A stretch of 64,000 nt of DNA from JADJPO01 sp963825645 (GTDB lineage Bacteria; Actinomycetota; Actinomycetes; Actinomycetales; Kineosporiaceae), in NCBI GenBank assembly GCA_963825645.1, contig CAWGTT010000002.1, positions 992,001 through 1,056,000 on the forward strand, in the 5' to 3' direction. Of this stretch, positions 36,031 through 45,751 are shown piece after piece. The notes under the pieces are model-generated. The model made no database searches and had not been told where the DNA came from. It saw only the letters and a program-made list of their open reading frames with translations. The translations under genes were made by a program, and so were the position numbers. Every line of letters begins with the position of its first letter. Within the stretch, counting starts at the first letter, position 1.

Positions 36031-37224
36031 TCAGTTCTGGAGCCAGGTATAGGCAACCAGACCCAGGTGATCAGATACGAAAAGACCTGAACGGGTCTTC
36101 AACACGCCGGTACGCACATCCAGCAGCGGTCGGACTGCGCCACGCACGAATACGTGGTCAATACGCTGATCCGGCACAGTCGCGGTGCGCGAACCACCAT
36201 CGTTGATCGGCCAGGTGTACCCAGGCAGGAACCGGCGGGTATCGGACCAGGTGTCAACGAAACCAGCCTCCAGAATGTCATTGAAGGTCTCGATCGGCGG
36301 GTCATCAATTGCATCTGGCTTGCTCGGACCGCTGTTGAAGTCGCCCGACAGGATAACCCGCGTGGGCGTCTGGCCGTCGCCGGGAATTACTTCGTCAGTC
36401 AGCAATTTCTCGGCTTGAGCCCGCTGGACCGTATACGTCGGGTTCCAGTCCTGCGGTACTCCCGGGACAGGGACGTAGGCCTCGAGGTGGGTGTTGATCA
36501 CCCGAGAAGTGAGTCCCGAACGGGTGACATCGACAGAGACCCATCCGCGTTCGATCGGCACCGTGCCGAGAACGTCAGATTTGATCTCCAGGATGCACGG
36601 GTCTGTGGGGTCGCAGTCATAACCACTGTACCGACGCATTTGCGCGTTGTCCCACCGAAGATCGGCGCGGACAAGAATCACGTCGCGATCGGTCAGTCGA
36701 ACGTCGGCTCCGTCGGCTCCGTCTGGGGCTTTGATGCGTGGGTCCGGTACAGGAACCTCGATGTCCGCGTTGTCCTGGGCAACTGCGACGGCGTAGTCAA
36801 GACTTTCATCCTTCAGGGCAGTCTTCAGCGAATCCAACGCATTGATTGTCTGGGTCATGGCTGGGGCGGGATCCCCCAACGTACCAGTGCGCCAGAGGTA
36901 GACCTCTTGCAGGGATACCACGTCCGGCCGGGTGATCTTGATCTCTCTCGCCAGACCGGCCGCTCGCTCGGACACCTTGCTGGCTTCGACCTCTAGGTAA
37001 CCTTCGGCAGCGGCTTCGACGAATTCTGTGGGCGTCTTGGCATTAATAAGCGGCGCGAGATCGGTTCCCAGGTACATGTTTCTTGTCATGACGCTGAGCG
37101 GTGCACCTGAACCGCCCGATCCTCCGTCGGCCGACGCAGGGACTGCGCTCACCATCAGCAGGGCGAGCGCTGAGCCCGCGGCCAGAGCGGTTCTGACACT
37201 CCGCGGTCGGGACCGATCGGTCAT
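36031..37224 (-). CDS. Secreted endonuclease/exonuclease/phosphatase family protein
   Basis: The 397-residue protein has a signal peptide (RTALAAGSALALLMVSAVPASA, cleavage near residue 31). The EEP fold follows: LSVMTRNMYLG, DVVSLQEVYLWR with the metal-binding Glu, INTHLEAY, VILSGDFNSGP and a final VSDHLGLVAYTW. It should be an extracellular Mg-dependent phosphodiesterase acting on nucleic acid or phospholipid. ATG 37224 is chosen because it begins the signal peptide. The gene is visibly less GC-rich than its neighbours, suggesting transfer. Confidence 0.85.
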   Translation of the reverse strand: MTDRSRPRSVRTALAAGSALALLMVSAVPASADGGSGGSGAPLSVMTRNMYLGTDLAPLINAKTPTEFVEAAAEGYLEVEASKVSERAAGLAREIKITRPDVVSLQEVYLWRTGTLGDPAPAMTQTINALDSLKTALKDESLDYAVAVAQDNADIEVPVPDPRIKAPDGADGADVRLTDRDVILVRADLRWDNAQMRRYSGYDCDPTDPCILEIKSDVLGTVPIERGWVSVDVTRSGLTSRVINTHLEAYVPVPGVPQDWNPTYTVQRAQAEKLLTDEVIPGDGQTPTRVILSGDFNSGPSKPDAIDDPPIETFNDILEAGFVDTWSDTRRFLPGYTWPINDGGSRTATVPDQRIDHVFVRGAVRPLLDVRTGVLKTRSGLFVSDHLGLVAYTWLQN

Positions 37225-37491
37225 CGCGCAACCTCCACAGTGAGTGAGCATCGTTCCATAACAGACCAGGTAGATCGGGCATCGCTGCCCAGACCCTCTA
37301 CTCACTGTCACGACCGCGTCAAGTCTGGCACACCGGCGACGCCCAGATGGCGGATCGTTCAACACTGGCCCCATGAGCGCAGCCGACCTCGTTCGTCCAT
37401 CGTTCGTCGTCGAGGAGCTTCGTCGTCGAGGAGCACTGCCTTGCCAAGGTGGCCGGCCGGTAGTGGTGAGGGACCGGACTACAGCCGCCGG
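37225..37491. other. Intergenic region
   Basis: No gene is supported. It contains a short duplicated CGTCGTCGAGGAG motif near 37405-37430. Confidence 0.4.
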
Positions 37492-39250
37492 TTACCCGCC
37501 GAGGTGGTCCAGCGCCTCGTCGAAGCTGCGGTAGAGGTGACCGTCCAGCGACGCGCCGGCGAACTGCTCACCGAGCTGCAGCCGGAAGAACGCGTTGGTC
37601 GAGTAGCGCGTGGTCGAGCGCAGATAGCGCGCCCCGCAGCCCCTCGAAGTTGAGGTAGAGCAGATCGTCCCCGGGGCGGTAGGCCACCCGCTCGCGCAGG
37701 CTCAGCACCTTCTCCTCGCGCAGTCCCATCCGACCGACGGCGAAGATCGCGGCGTCCATGACCCGCAGCGACGGCGCGACGGCGGGCCGGAACGCCATCT
37801 GTGACAGCACGTCCCGCTCCAGCTCGACGCCGGGCGCGAGCTCGGCGACCTCAAGCCCGGTCTCGGTCAGCCGCAGCACGCACCGCTCGGTGACGTAGCG
37901 GACCGGCTGGCCGCGACGGCGGGCCTGGGCCGCGCTGAAGGTCACGTGGCTGACCCTCTCGACGAACTTCGACGCCCGACCGGGGCGGCGGATCCGCAGC
38001 GCACCGCCTTCGATCTCCTCGGTGGAGCGAGTCGCGAAGGTCCCCAGGAAGTACAGCGCCCCGGCGTTCTGGCTGATGTTCACGAAGCCGCCGGCGCCGG
38101 CCAGCCGGCCGGCGAACCGGCTGACGTTGACGTTGCCCTCGGCGTCGACCTCGGCGAACCCGAGAAAGGCCTGATCCAGGCCGCCGCCGTCGTAGAAGTC
38201 GAACATCGCCGACTGGTCGATCACCGACTGAGGGTTGACCGAGGCGCCGAAGGACAGGCCGCTGGCCGGTCGGCCACCGACCGCTCCCGGTTCGACGGTG
38301 AGGGTGATCAGGTCGAGCACGCCCTCCTCATCGGCGACCTGGGCAACCCCCTCGGGCACGCCGATGCCCAGGTTGACCACCGCGTTCCAGCGCAGGTAGC
38401 GGGCCGCGCGGCGGGCGATCACGGCGCGCGCGTCGAGCGCGCCGAGGACCGGCTTGACCCGGGACGGCGCGTGGACCTCACCGGTGAAGGCCGGCTCGTA
38501 GTCGACGGCGAAGGTCTGCGGATGGTTCGCCGGTTCCGCCACCACGACGGCATCCACCAGGATGCCGGGCACCCGGACCATCTGCGGCGGCACCCGGTGC
38601 CGGTCGGTGACCCGCTCGACCTGGGCGATGACCAGGCCGCCGGAGTTCTTCGCCGCCTGGGCCATTGCCAGGACATCGGTGGTGAGGGCCTCCCGCTCCA
38701 GGGAGAGGTTGCCCTCGGTGTCGGAGGTGGTGGCCCGAATCAGGGCCACGTCGACGCCGAACGCCGGGTAGCAGAGGTACTCCTCGCCGTGCAGCTCGAC
38801 CAGCTCGACCAGATCCTGTGTGGTCCTGGCGTTCAGCTTCCCGCCGTCCACCCGGGGGTCGGCGAAGGTGCCGAGGCCGACCCGGGTGATCGCCCCGGGC
38901 CGGTGCGCGGCGATGTCGCGGAACAGGTGTGCCATCACGCCCTGCGGGAAGCAGTAGGCCTCGATCGCGTTCTCGGTGACCAGCCGGCCGAGGCCTGGAG
39001 CGAGGCCCCAGTGCCCGCCGATCGCCCGGCGGACCATGCCGGCCCGGGCGAAGTGGTTGAGCCCTCGCGTCTGCCGGTCTCCCGGACCGGCGACGAAGGT
39101 GAGGGTGAGGTCCCGTGGCTCCCCCGTTGCCAGGAATCGCCTCTCCAGGGCCGCGGCCAGCTCCTCCGGCACCCCCACGCCGACGAAGCCGCCCACGGCC
39201 ACAGTGTCACCGTCGAGGATCACCCGCACGGCGTCGTCCGCCGCGATCAC
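37492..39250 (-). pseudogene. Acyl-CoA:acetate/3-ketoacid CoA-transferase with internal deletion and frameshift
   Basis: The open part (37568-39250, 560 residues) carries both halves of a fused CoA-transferase, with the catalytic Glu region LTVEPGAVGGRPASGLSFGA. After LLYLNFEGLRG the frame changes; in another frame ARYLRSTTRYSTNAFFRLQL and FDEALDHLGG (to 37492) give the normal C-terminus. About 50 residues between them are missing, so a deletion has joined two distant parts out of frame. The product may be unstable. The start is GTG 39250. Confidence 0.75.
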
Positions 39251-39523
39251 CTTTGTTGCGTGCCATGCCCACCAGCCTCGGGCAGGCGGGCCTGCGCGCG
39301 CCCGGGCCCTACGGCGTCTCGGGCACCGGCGGCGTGATCAACCACCCGACAGGCGCCGGTCGCACCCGCCGCTGTCCCTCGCCGCCGACGATGTCCCGGA
39401 CCGCGGCCGGTCGGGGTCGCCGAGTACCATCTGCGGGATGGCACCCTGGCGACGCTCATCCAGGTTCGCGCCTGCCGCCCTTCGCGTGGGGTCAACGGGC
39501 ACTGCAGACGGCACCACGTTGCC
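39251..39523. other. Divergent intergenic region
   Basis: It must hold promoters for the CoA-transferase (minus) and the isomerase (plus). No clear elements or genes are seen. Confidence 0.4.
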
Positions 39524-40726
39524 GTGAGCGCGGGGAGGCAGGGGCACGAAGCGGGGACAACGTCGTCCTGGCTGGATCTCCCACCTCATCGAACGTGGTT
39601 GGAGCGAGGCTTCGCCGACGTTCTGTCGTTCGCGCTGGCGTCGATCCGCCCGGACGGCGGCTTCCACTACCAGGACGCCGACGGGTCGCCTCGGCCCGAC
39701 CGCCGTCCCCAGCTCTTCCTCACCGCACGGATGGCCCATACCGCCTCCGTCGGCGTGCGGAACGGCATCCCTGGATCCGGTGAGCTCCTCGATCACGCGA
39801 TGACGTCGCTGCGAGGGTTCCACGTGGACACCGTCCACGGCGGCTGGTTCACCGAGCCCGGCACCCGGACGCGCAAGTCCACCTATGACCATGTGCACGT
39901 GGGGCTCGCGGCGGCAACGGCCATGACGGTCGATCACCCCTCTGCGGCGCCGCTCCTCGACCGGATCGCCACATTGGTCGACGAGCGGTTCTGGGACGCC
40001 GAGACATCGACGTTGATGGAGTCCTTCGCGCCCGACTGGACCGATCCGGAGGACTACCGCGGCGCCAACGCCAACATGCACGGTCTTGAAGCGTTCCTCG
40101 CGATCGGCTCTGCCACGGGGGATGCCACGTGGCACCGACGCGGACTCGCCATAGCTGATCGCCTCATCAACCACGCTGCGCGGGAACGGGATTGGCTTCT
40201 GCCAGAGCACTTCAGTGCACGCTGGGAGGTGCTGCCGGAGTACAACCATGACGCGCCACTCCACCCGTTCCGGCCGTACGGCGCCACGTTCGGCCATTCA
40301 CTGGAATGGGCACGCTTCCTCCTCGATCTCGACGGCTCACCTCTCGTCGAATCCCCTTCCTGGCTGCTCGACGCCGCCGACGCCCTGACCCGTCGGGCCC
40401 TCGATGGCGGCTGGGCGCTGGACGGCCGACCAGGTCTGGTCTACACCGTGGACTGGACGGGACGCCCCGTGGCCGCCCTCCGTCTGCATTGGCCTGTCTG
40501 CGAAGGTATCCAGGCCACGGCCGCGTTGTACCGGCGAACCGGCAACCAGCACTGGGAGACGTGGTACCGCCGGCTGTGGGACCACGCCGCCCGCTTCTTC
40601 ATCGACGACCGCGGCACCTGGCGCAACGAGCTCGACGACCGGATGCGCGAAGGCGGCACGGTATGGCCGGGCAGACCCGACGTCTACCACTGCGGCGGTG
40701 CGCTGACCGGCCCGCTCGAGGTCTGA
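39524..40726 (+). CDS. AGE family epimerase/isomerase (mannose- or sulfoquinovose-isomerase type)
   Basis: The 400-residue alpha/alpha-barrel protein has HYQDADGSP, LFLTARMAHTASVGVRNG, STYDHVHVGLAAATAM, GANANMHGLEAFLA, GHSLEWARFLLDL and RLHWPVCEGIQATAALYR; the His residues of H-x-H-V, NMHGLEA and GHSLEW match the catalytic positions of YihS/ManI. It converts an aldose to a ketose. The PfkB kinase that follows 10 bases later suggests aldose to ketose to ketose phosphate. The start is GTG 39524. Confidence 0.85.
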   Translation: MSAGRQGHEAGTTSSWLDLPPHRTWLERGFADVLSFALASIRPDGGFHYQDADGSPRPDRRPQLFLTARMAHTASVGVRNGIPGSGELLDHAMTSLRGFHVDTVHGGWFTEPGTRTRKSTYDHVHVGLAAATAMTVDHPSAAPLLDRIATLVDERFWDAETSTLMESFAPDWTDPEDYRGANANMHGLEAFLAIGSATGDATWHRRGLAIADRLINHAARERDWLLPEHFSARWEVLPEYNHDAPLHPFRPYGATFGHSLEWARFLLDLDGSPLVESPSWLLDAADALTRRALDGGWALDGRPGLVYTVDWTGRPVAALRLHWPVCEGIQATAALYRRTGNQHWETWYRRLWDHAARFFIDDRGTWRNELDDRMREGGTVWPGRPDVYHCGGALTGPLEV

Positions 40727-40736
40727 GGCGATCCTC

Positions 40737-41687
40737 GTGTTGGTCGTCACCCCGAACACGTGCATCGACGTGACGACGTGGCTGGCTCTCCTGACGCCCG
40801 GTTCTGTGAGCCGATCGACTCGCATGAGCCAGTCGGCCGGCGGAAAAGGGGTCAACGTCTGTCGCACACTGCGAGCCCTGGGGCGCAGACCACGTCTCAT
40901 CGGCCTGTCACCCATCGAGGACCCGCGACTCGAGCGGTTCCTCGCCGCCGAGCGATGCGACTTCGTCCCCGTCCGCCACCGCGGACAGGGCCGCATCGCC
41001 CTGATCTTCCTCGAGGACGACGGGCGCGTATCCGTTGTCAACGGTCGCGGCCCGGCCGCCGAGGACTGGGATCCCGACCGCTTCCTGCCGCGGGTACAGG
41101 CCGAGCTCGAGCACGCCCCAGCTGTGGCGTGCTCGGGATCCCTGCCGCCGGGCCTCGCCGCCGACACCTATGCGCAGATCGTCCGGGCCGCGCACGCCCG
41201 CTCGGTGCCGGCCTTTGTCGACGCTGCCCCCACCATCCTCGACGCGGCCCTCGGGAGCGAACCGGACTTCGTCAGCCCCAACGTCGGGGAGGCCGAGGCT
41301 CTGCTGCGCGGCCGCACGGACGAGCACGTCGAGGAATCCGGCGACGACCTCTCAGAGAGGTGCGTCGAGGCGTCCCGCGCCCTGCACGGCCGCGGTGCTC
41401 TGCGCGTCGTCGTCACCGCGGGGTCGCATGGCGCCGCGTTGACCACGTCCCGGGGCAGCTGGTGGATCGGCGCTCCCCGGGTCCCCGTGGCCAACCCGAT
41501 CGGCGCCGGCGACTCCTTCCTCGCCGGGACGGCGGACGCCGTCCTCAAGGGTCACGACGACATCACGGCGGTACGACATGGGATGGCCGTCGCGGCCGCG
41601 GCCGTCCAGAACGAGACGAGCGGCATGTTCACACCCCCGCTCGTCGCCTCCGCGCTGGCGCAGCTGCCCGAAGCGGTGGCCAGATGA
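40737..41687 (+). CDS. PfkB family sugar kinase
   Basis: The 316-residue protein begins MLVVTPNTCIDVTTWLALLT and contains SAGGKGVNVCRTLRALG, CSGSLPPGL, DFVSPNVGEAEALL and the anion-hole/catalytic NPIGAGDSFLAGT. It phosphorylates a ketose or ketose phosphate, most likely the product of the upstream isomerase. Length and motifs match 1-phosphofructokinase/tagatose-6-phosphate kinase types. The GTG start is 10 bases after the isomerase stop. It is convergent with allG. Confidence 0.9.
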   Translation: MLVVTPNTCIDVTTWLALLTPGSVSRSTRMSQSAGGKGVNVCRTLRALGRRPRLIGLSPIEDPRLERFLAAERCDFVPVRHRGQGRIALIFLEDDGRVSVVNGRGPAAEDWDPDRFLPRVQAELEHAPAVACSGSLPPGLAADTYAQIVRAAHARSVPAFVDAAPTILDAALGSEPDFVSPNVGEAEALLRGRTDEHVEESGDDLSERCVEASRALHGRGALRVVVTAGSHGAALTTSRGSWWIGAPRVPVANPIGAGDSFLAGTADAVLKGHDDITAVRHGMAVAAAAVQNETSGMFTPPLVASALAQLPEAVAR

Positions 41688-41738
41688 GCGGCCGGGCCGA
41701 GCTCGACCCCGGCGCCGTCGTGGACGCCGTCCCGGGCC

Positions 41739-43163
41739 TCATCGGCCACGTCCGGCCGGCCCCGCCACGGAAGGAGCCTTCTCGGCCAGCGCCCGAAGCG
41801 CTGAGGGGAACACCTCCGGCGGAGGCGTGACCAGCCCCGCACCGACCTGGCCGGTGCCGGCGACCCGTCCGGCCATGCCCGTGTTGATCTGCGGCAGGAT
41901 GCCGCTGCGCACGACCTTGGTCACGTCGATGCCGACGGGCGTGCCCCGGAACTCGAGGATCGGGACCTGGTAGGCCGGGTGTTCGGCGAGCGTGATGTCG
42001 TACATCCGGCGGGTCGTGGACAGGGCGAGCGGCACGTCCCCGCCGACGAACCGGACGATGGCCGGGGCGGCCGCCATCGCAAAGCCACCGATCCCCGCGG
42101 TCTCGGTGATGGCGGAGTCGCCGATGTCCGGGTTGGCGTCGTCGGGCCCGAAGCCGCCGAGGAAGAGGCCGTCGGGGGTGAGCGCGGGCGCGGTGAACCA
42201 CTGCCCACCGGTCCCCGACACCTGGATCCCGAAGTCGGTGCCGTTGCGCGTCATGCTCACCACGAGCGTCGAGCCGGGCACGTCGCGCGCGGCGTCCGTG
42301 GCGAGCTTGCACGCGGGCATCACGAGGTTGAGGAAGAAGTGGTCGTTGCCCGATACGAACCGGACGACGTCCGCGACCTCCGCCGACGGCGCACCGGAGT
42401 CGATGATCTGAGGCAGCAGCTCGCGCAGCAGCATCAGCGTCCCGGCGCGGTTGCGGTTGTGCCCCTCGTCGCCCATCTGGAGCATCTGAGCGATGATCGC
42501 CTTGATGTCGACCGGGCCGCGGGCGCGCACCGCCCGTTGCAGCATCGGGCCCAGAACGTCGGTCATCCAGCGCAGCCGTTCGATCACCTGCGGGCCGTAG
42601 GCGCCGTACCGCAGGACCGTGCCGAGCCCCTCGTTGATCGAGCACCAGGCGCGGCCACCTCCGTGCGGGTCCTCGAGCTCGAACATCCACATCGAGGGAC
42701 TGACCACGCCGGCCATCGGCCCGACCGACCGGCGATGATGGCACGCATCGAGCTCGATCCCGGTCCCGGCCGCGAGCAGCCTCTCCGCCTGCTCGGGGTC
42801 CGCGGCCATGCCCTCGAACATGGCTGCGCCGATCAGTGCGCCGCGCATCGGCCCCGAGGCTCGCTCCCAGTCCAGCGGCGGCCCGGCGTGCAGGAACGTG
42901 CCGGCCTGCAGCCCGAGGGCCTCGCGGGCAGGCCGCACGTCGACCAGGTGCGCGCCCGCGGCCGTCAACCGGGCGACGGCGGTCGTGTTCGCCTCACGCC
43001 GTCGACGGTCGGCCAGCACCCGCGCCAGCGCCGCCTCGGTGCCGCCCATCGGGGGGCGCCAGTCCACCTGCTCGACCGGCACGGCCTGCTCGGCGAGCGC
43101 ATCGGCGAACAGCCCCACGCCGGCGGTGACGACGAGCGACGGAGCGGACAGCAGGTTGGTCAC
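41739..43163 (-). CDS. allG: AllG-like (YlbE, DUF1116) carbamoyltransferase subunit
   Basis: The 474-residue protein contains VDWRPPMGGTEAALARVLAD, HAGPPLDWERASGPMRGALI, EGMAADPEQAERLLAAG, GDEGHNRNRAGTLMLLRELL and SGNDHFFLNLVMPACKLATD, the DUF1116 signatures. In E. coli the family member (YlbE/AllG) is one of three subunits of oxamate carbamoyltransferase, which phosphorolyses oxalurate. The GTG start overlaps the allF stop. It is the last gene of the minus-strand operon. Confidence 0.88.
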   Translation of the reverse strand: MTNLLSAPSLVVTAGVGLFADALAEQAVPVEQVDWRPPMGGTEAALARVLADRRRREANTTAVARLTAAGAHLVDVRPAREALGLQAGTFLHAGPPLDWERASGPMRGALIGAAMFEGMAADPEQAERLLAAGTGIELDACHHRRSVGPMAGVVSPSMWMFELEDPHGGGRAWCSINEGLGTVLRYGAYGPQVIERLRWMTDVLGPMLQRAVRARGPVDIKAIIAQMLQMGDEGHNRNRAGTLMLLRELLPQIIDSGAPSAEVADVVRFVSGNDHFFLNLVMPACKLATDAARDVPGSTLVVSMTRNGTDFGIQVSGTGGQWFTAPALTPDGLFLGGFGPDDANPDIGDSAITETAGIGGFAMAAAPAIVRFVGGDVPLALSTTRRMYDITLAEHPAYQVPILEFRGTPVGIDVTKVVRSGILPQINTGMAGRVAGTGQVGAGLVTPPPEVFPSALRALAEKAPSVAGPAGRGR

Positions 43164-44698
43164 GGCACCTCCACGAGCGCCACCGCGGCGCGAGCGGCCG
43201 CGGCGTTGGACAGGTAGACAGAGGCGCCGGCCGCGCGCAGCGCCTCCGCCTGGCGGACCAGGCCCTGCGGATCGCCCTCGGCGCCGCACAGCGACACCAC
43301 GACGTCCAGCCCTCGCTCGTCCCTACGAGCGGTGGCGCGGGCCGATGCGATGGCCGGTGCCAGCTCCGCCGCCGGGTCCCCATGCGCTCCATGGCCCAGT
43401 ACGACGTCCAGCAGGACGACGGCGGTCTCGGGGTCGGCCGCCTCGCCGGCCAGCCGGTCCAGGCGGGCGCGCTGGTCGATCATCGGGTGCGGGCGGCCCC
43501 GGGTGAGCCGGTCGTCACCGAAGTCAATCATCGCGTGTCCGGCGGCGTGCAGGTCGTCGGGCAGCGCCCACTGCGGTTCGAGGGGGATGTTCGAGCGGAT
43601 CGGGCCCAGCGCGGCCGCCGCGATCACCATGGCCTCGTCGCACAGGGTGCCCCCGGCGAACAGCCCGCGCAGCGCGCCGTCCCGCCAGCCGCCGCCCCGC
43701 CTGACGCCGTCCCGCTCACTGCCGTCCCGCTCACCGCCGTGGCCACCCTGGTCACCGGCGGCGAGCCAGCTGAGCGGTTCGGTCCACCCGGCGCCCGCGG
43801 ACTGCGCCGCGGCCTGCGCCGCAGCGCTCAGATCTGGACGCCCCCGGCCCAGCAGCGCGACCTGCACCGGCGTCGACAGGGCCCCGGCGACGGCGAGGAT
43901 CTGTTCCTCCACCTGCTTCGCCGGCGGTTTGGAGACCAGCACGATGAGCTCGGTCGTGGGGTCCCCGTCGAGCATCGCCAGCGCCTGGCGGGTGGACCGG
44001 CCGCCGACCGCGGCCGAGAGGTCCCGGCCGCCGACGCCGAGGCAGTGACTGACCCCCACTCCCGCCGCGTCGAGCAGGCACATCAGCTGCTGGGCCCCGG
44101 TGCCGGACGCCGCGACGATCCCGACCGGCCCGGGCCTGACCGTGTTCGCGAACCCCAGCCCGACGCCGCCGACCGCCGCCGTCCCGCAGTCCGGGCCCAT
44201 CACCAGCAGGCCCCGGCGAGCGCCCTCGTCCTTGAGTCGCACCTCGTGCTCGACCGGCACGTTGTCGCTGAAGACCATGACGTGCGCCCCCGCCTCCAGC
44301 GCGTCGAGGGCCTCGGCGAACGCGGACGGCCCCGGCACGCTGATCAGAGCCAGGGACGCGCCGGCCCGGGCGACCGCCGCACCGGTGGTCCGGGCCGGCT
44401 CGGCCTGGCCGAGGCCACCGGAAGCCGCCCGCGACCTCGGTGCGAGGGCGACGTCGAGGGCGGTCAGCCCGGCCCGCACGGACTCGTCGTCGCGCCCGCG
44501 GATCGCGACCACCAGGTCGTTGGGGCCGGCCTGCGGCGCCGGGAAACCCATGCCCGCCAGCAGGTCCAGGTTCAGCTCGGTCGCCATCGCGACCAGGGCC
44601 GCCTCGACACCCGGTGCGTCGCCGACGGCGCGGCTGACCTGCATGAGGGTGACCGAGTCGTGGTAGGCGCCGGATCGCACGTCCACGTGGGTCGTCAT
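43160..44698 (-). CDS. allF: AllF (FdrA) carbamoyltransferase subunit
   Basis: The 512-residue protein is FdrA-like: an N-terminal DSVTLMQVSRAVGDAPGVEA, then a succinyl-CoA-synthetase-like part with VMVFSDNVPVEHEVRLKDEG, LVMGPDCGTAAVGGVGLGFA and GIVAASGTGAQQLMCLLDAA. It lacks a normal CoA-synthetase partner. In E. coli FdrA/AllF joins AllG and AllH. A low-complexity Arg/Gly/Asp insertion (GGHGGERDGSERDGVRRGGG) lies near residue 340. ATG 44698 overlaps the allH stop. Confidence 0.88.
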   Translation of the reverse strand: MTTHVDVRSGAYHDSVTLMQVSRAVGDAPGVEAALVAMATELNLDLLAGMGFPAPQAGPNDLVVAIRGRDDESVRAGLTALDVALAPRSRAASGGLGQAEPARTTGAAVARAGASLALISVPGPSAFAEALDALEAGAHVMVFSDNVPVEHEVRLKDEGARRGLLVMGPDCGTAAVGGVGLGFANTVRPGPVGIVAASGTGAQQLMCLLDAAGVGVSHCLGVGGRDLSAAVGGRSTRQALAMLDGDPTTELIVLVSKPPAKQVEEQILAVAGALSTPVQVALLGRGRPDLSAAAQAAAQSAGAGWTEPLSWLAAGDQGGHGGERDGSERDGVRRGGGWRDGALRGLFAGGTLCDEAMVIAAAALGPIRSNIPLEPQWALPDDLHAAGHAMIDFGDDRLTRGRPHPMIDQRARLDRLAGEAADPETAVVLLDVVLGHGAHGDPAAELAPAIASARATARRDERGLDVVVSLCGAEGDPQGLVRQAEALRAAGASVYLSNAAAARAAVALVEVP

Positions 44699-45573
44699 GC
44701 GCCGTCCTTCCGTGCGGCTTGTGCGGCGGACCCGAGTGCGTGCCGCCCGGCGGTCAGCACACCCATGGCGAGCCCGTGTCCGGAGGTGTGCCCGAGGCGC
44801 AGGGTCGCGCTCACGCTCGATGCGATGTCGCCGTGCCCACCGACGGCGTCCACGAGCGCCACCACGTCGGGGACGCCGTGCCCCGCCGCCGCGCTGTGCA
44901 GGCAGGCCGCGGAGACGGCGGTGGTCCGGCCGGCAACCCCGCGCAGCAGCGCCTCGGCGCCGATGTCGACGCCCCAGGCCCGCGAGGCCAGCAGGCGCCC
45001 GGCGAGGACGTCGTCGGCGTACGGGGTCAGCCCCGGACCGAGGCCCATGCGTCGCGCCAGCGCGACCGGGTCGGGCTGCTCGTCGTCCGGGACGGCTGCC
45101 GGCAGGCCCACCGCCTCCGGGGGATCGCCCACCAGGCGTGTCACCGTCTGCACCCCCTCGGCCAGGGCCGCCCGGGATCGCGGCGCCCGGGGCCGCGCCG
45201 GGTGCAGCCACCGGCCGATGACCAGGTCCAGGTCGCCGGCCGCCGTGGCCAGGCGGATGCGGCCCCCGCCCACCACGACGGTGCGCGAGCGCAGGCCGCC
45301 GTCCCGGGGGCAACGGGCGCTGCCGCCGACCCAAGGGCGGCTGTCGCTGCCGATCGCGAGCACCGCGCCGAACGGCAGCCGGACGGCGTCACGGGTCAGC
45401 AGGGCGAGCACTCCCCCGGCGGGGTCGTCGGCCGGTCCTGGGACGACGGCGGGAGCGGGGCCCAGATAGAGCGCGGCGGTCGTCGCCCCGATCACCTCGA
45501 ACCGCCGCGGGCCCCCCCGGATCGCCGCCTGCCACATCACCGGCGCGGCGATCGGCAGCATCCTCGCCACGGC
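44695..45573 (-). CDS. allH: AllH-like (YlbF, DUF2877) carbamoyltransferase subunit
   Basis: The 292-residue protein contains LPFGAVLAIGSDSRPWVGGS and MGLGPGLTPYADDVLAGRLL, then a C-terminal GHGDIASSVSATLRLGHTSG. GLGPGLTPYADD is the DUF2877 signature. GTG 45573 is chosen because it follows GGGAGG; the frame extends to a TTG at 45588 inside a direct repeat. It is the first gene of the minus-strand operon, facing the cox-like operon. Confidence 0.87.
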   Translation of the reverse strand, partial: AVARMLPIAAPVMWQAAIRGGPRRFEVIGATTAALYLGPAPAVVPGPADDPAGGVLALLTRDAVRLPFGAVLAIGSDSRPWVGGSARCPRDGGLRSRTVVVGGGRIRLATAAGDLDLVIGRWLHPARPRAPRSRAALAEGVQTVTRLVGDPPEAVGLPAAVPDDEQPDPVALARRMGLGPGLTPYADDVLAGRLLASRAWGVDIGAEALLRGVAGRTTAVSAACLHSAAAGHGVPDVVALVDAVGGHGDIASSVSATLRLGHTSGHGLAMGVLTAGRHALGSAAQAARKDGA

Positions 45574-45585
45574 GGGCCTCCCTCT

Positions 45586-45657
45586 CAATGGCGTACGGCG
45601 TCTAGCAATGGCGTACGGCGTCTTGATGCCGACAGCGTCCCAATGGCGTACGGCGTC
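45586..45657. promoter_or_regulatory. Three identical 17-bp direct repeats in the divergent promoter
   Basis: CAATGGCGTACGGCGTC occurs at 45586-45602, 45606-45622 and 45641-45657, that is with start-to-start distances of 20 and 35 bases. They lie just upstream of the allH ribosome-binding site and before the coxM-like gene. Repeated same-orientation sites suggest cooperative binding of one regulator controlling both operons. Confidence 0.75.
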
Positions 45658-45751
45658 GGCGTCCGGCAGCTCCGCACCCTGTGCGCGACGCTAGCCTGAC
45701 CGGGGCGGACCGGTGAGATCGACCCGTCCGACGAGCGAGGAGGCCCGAGGC

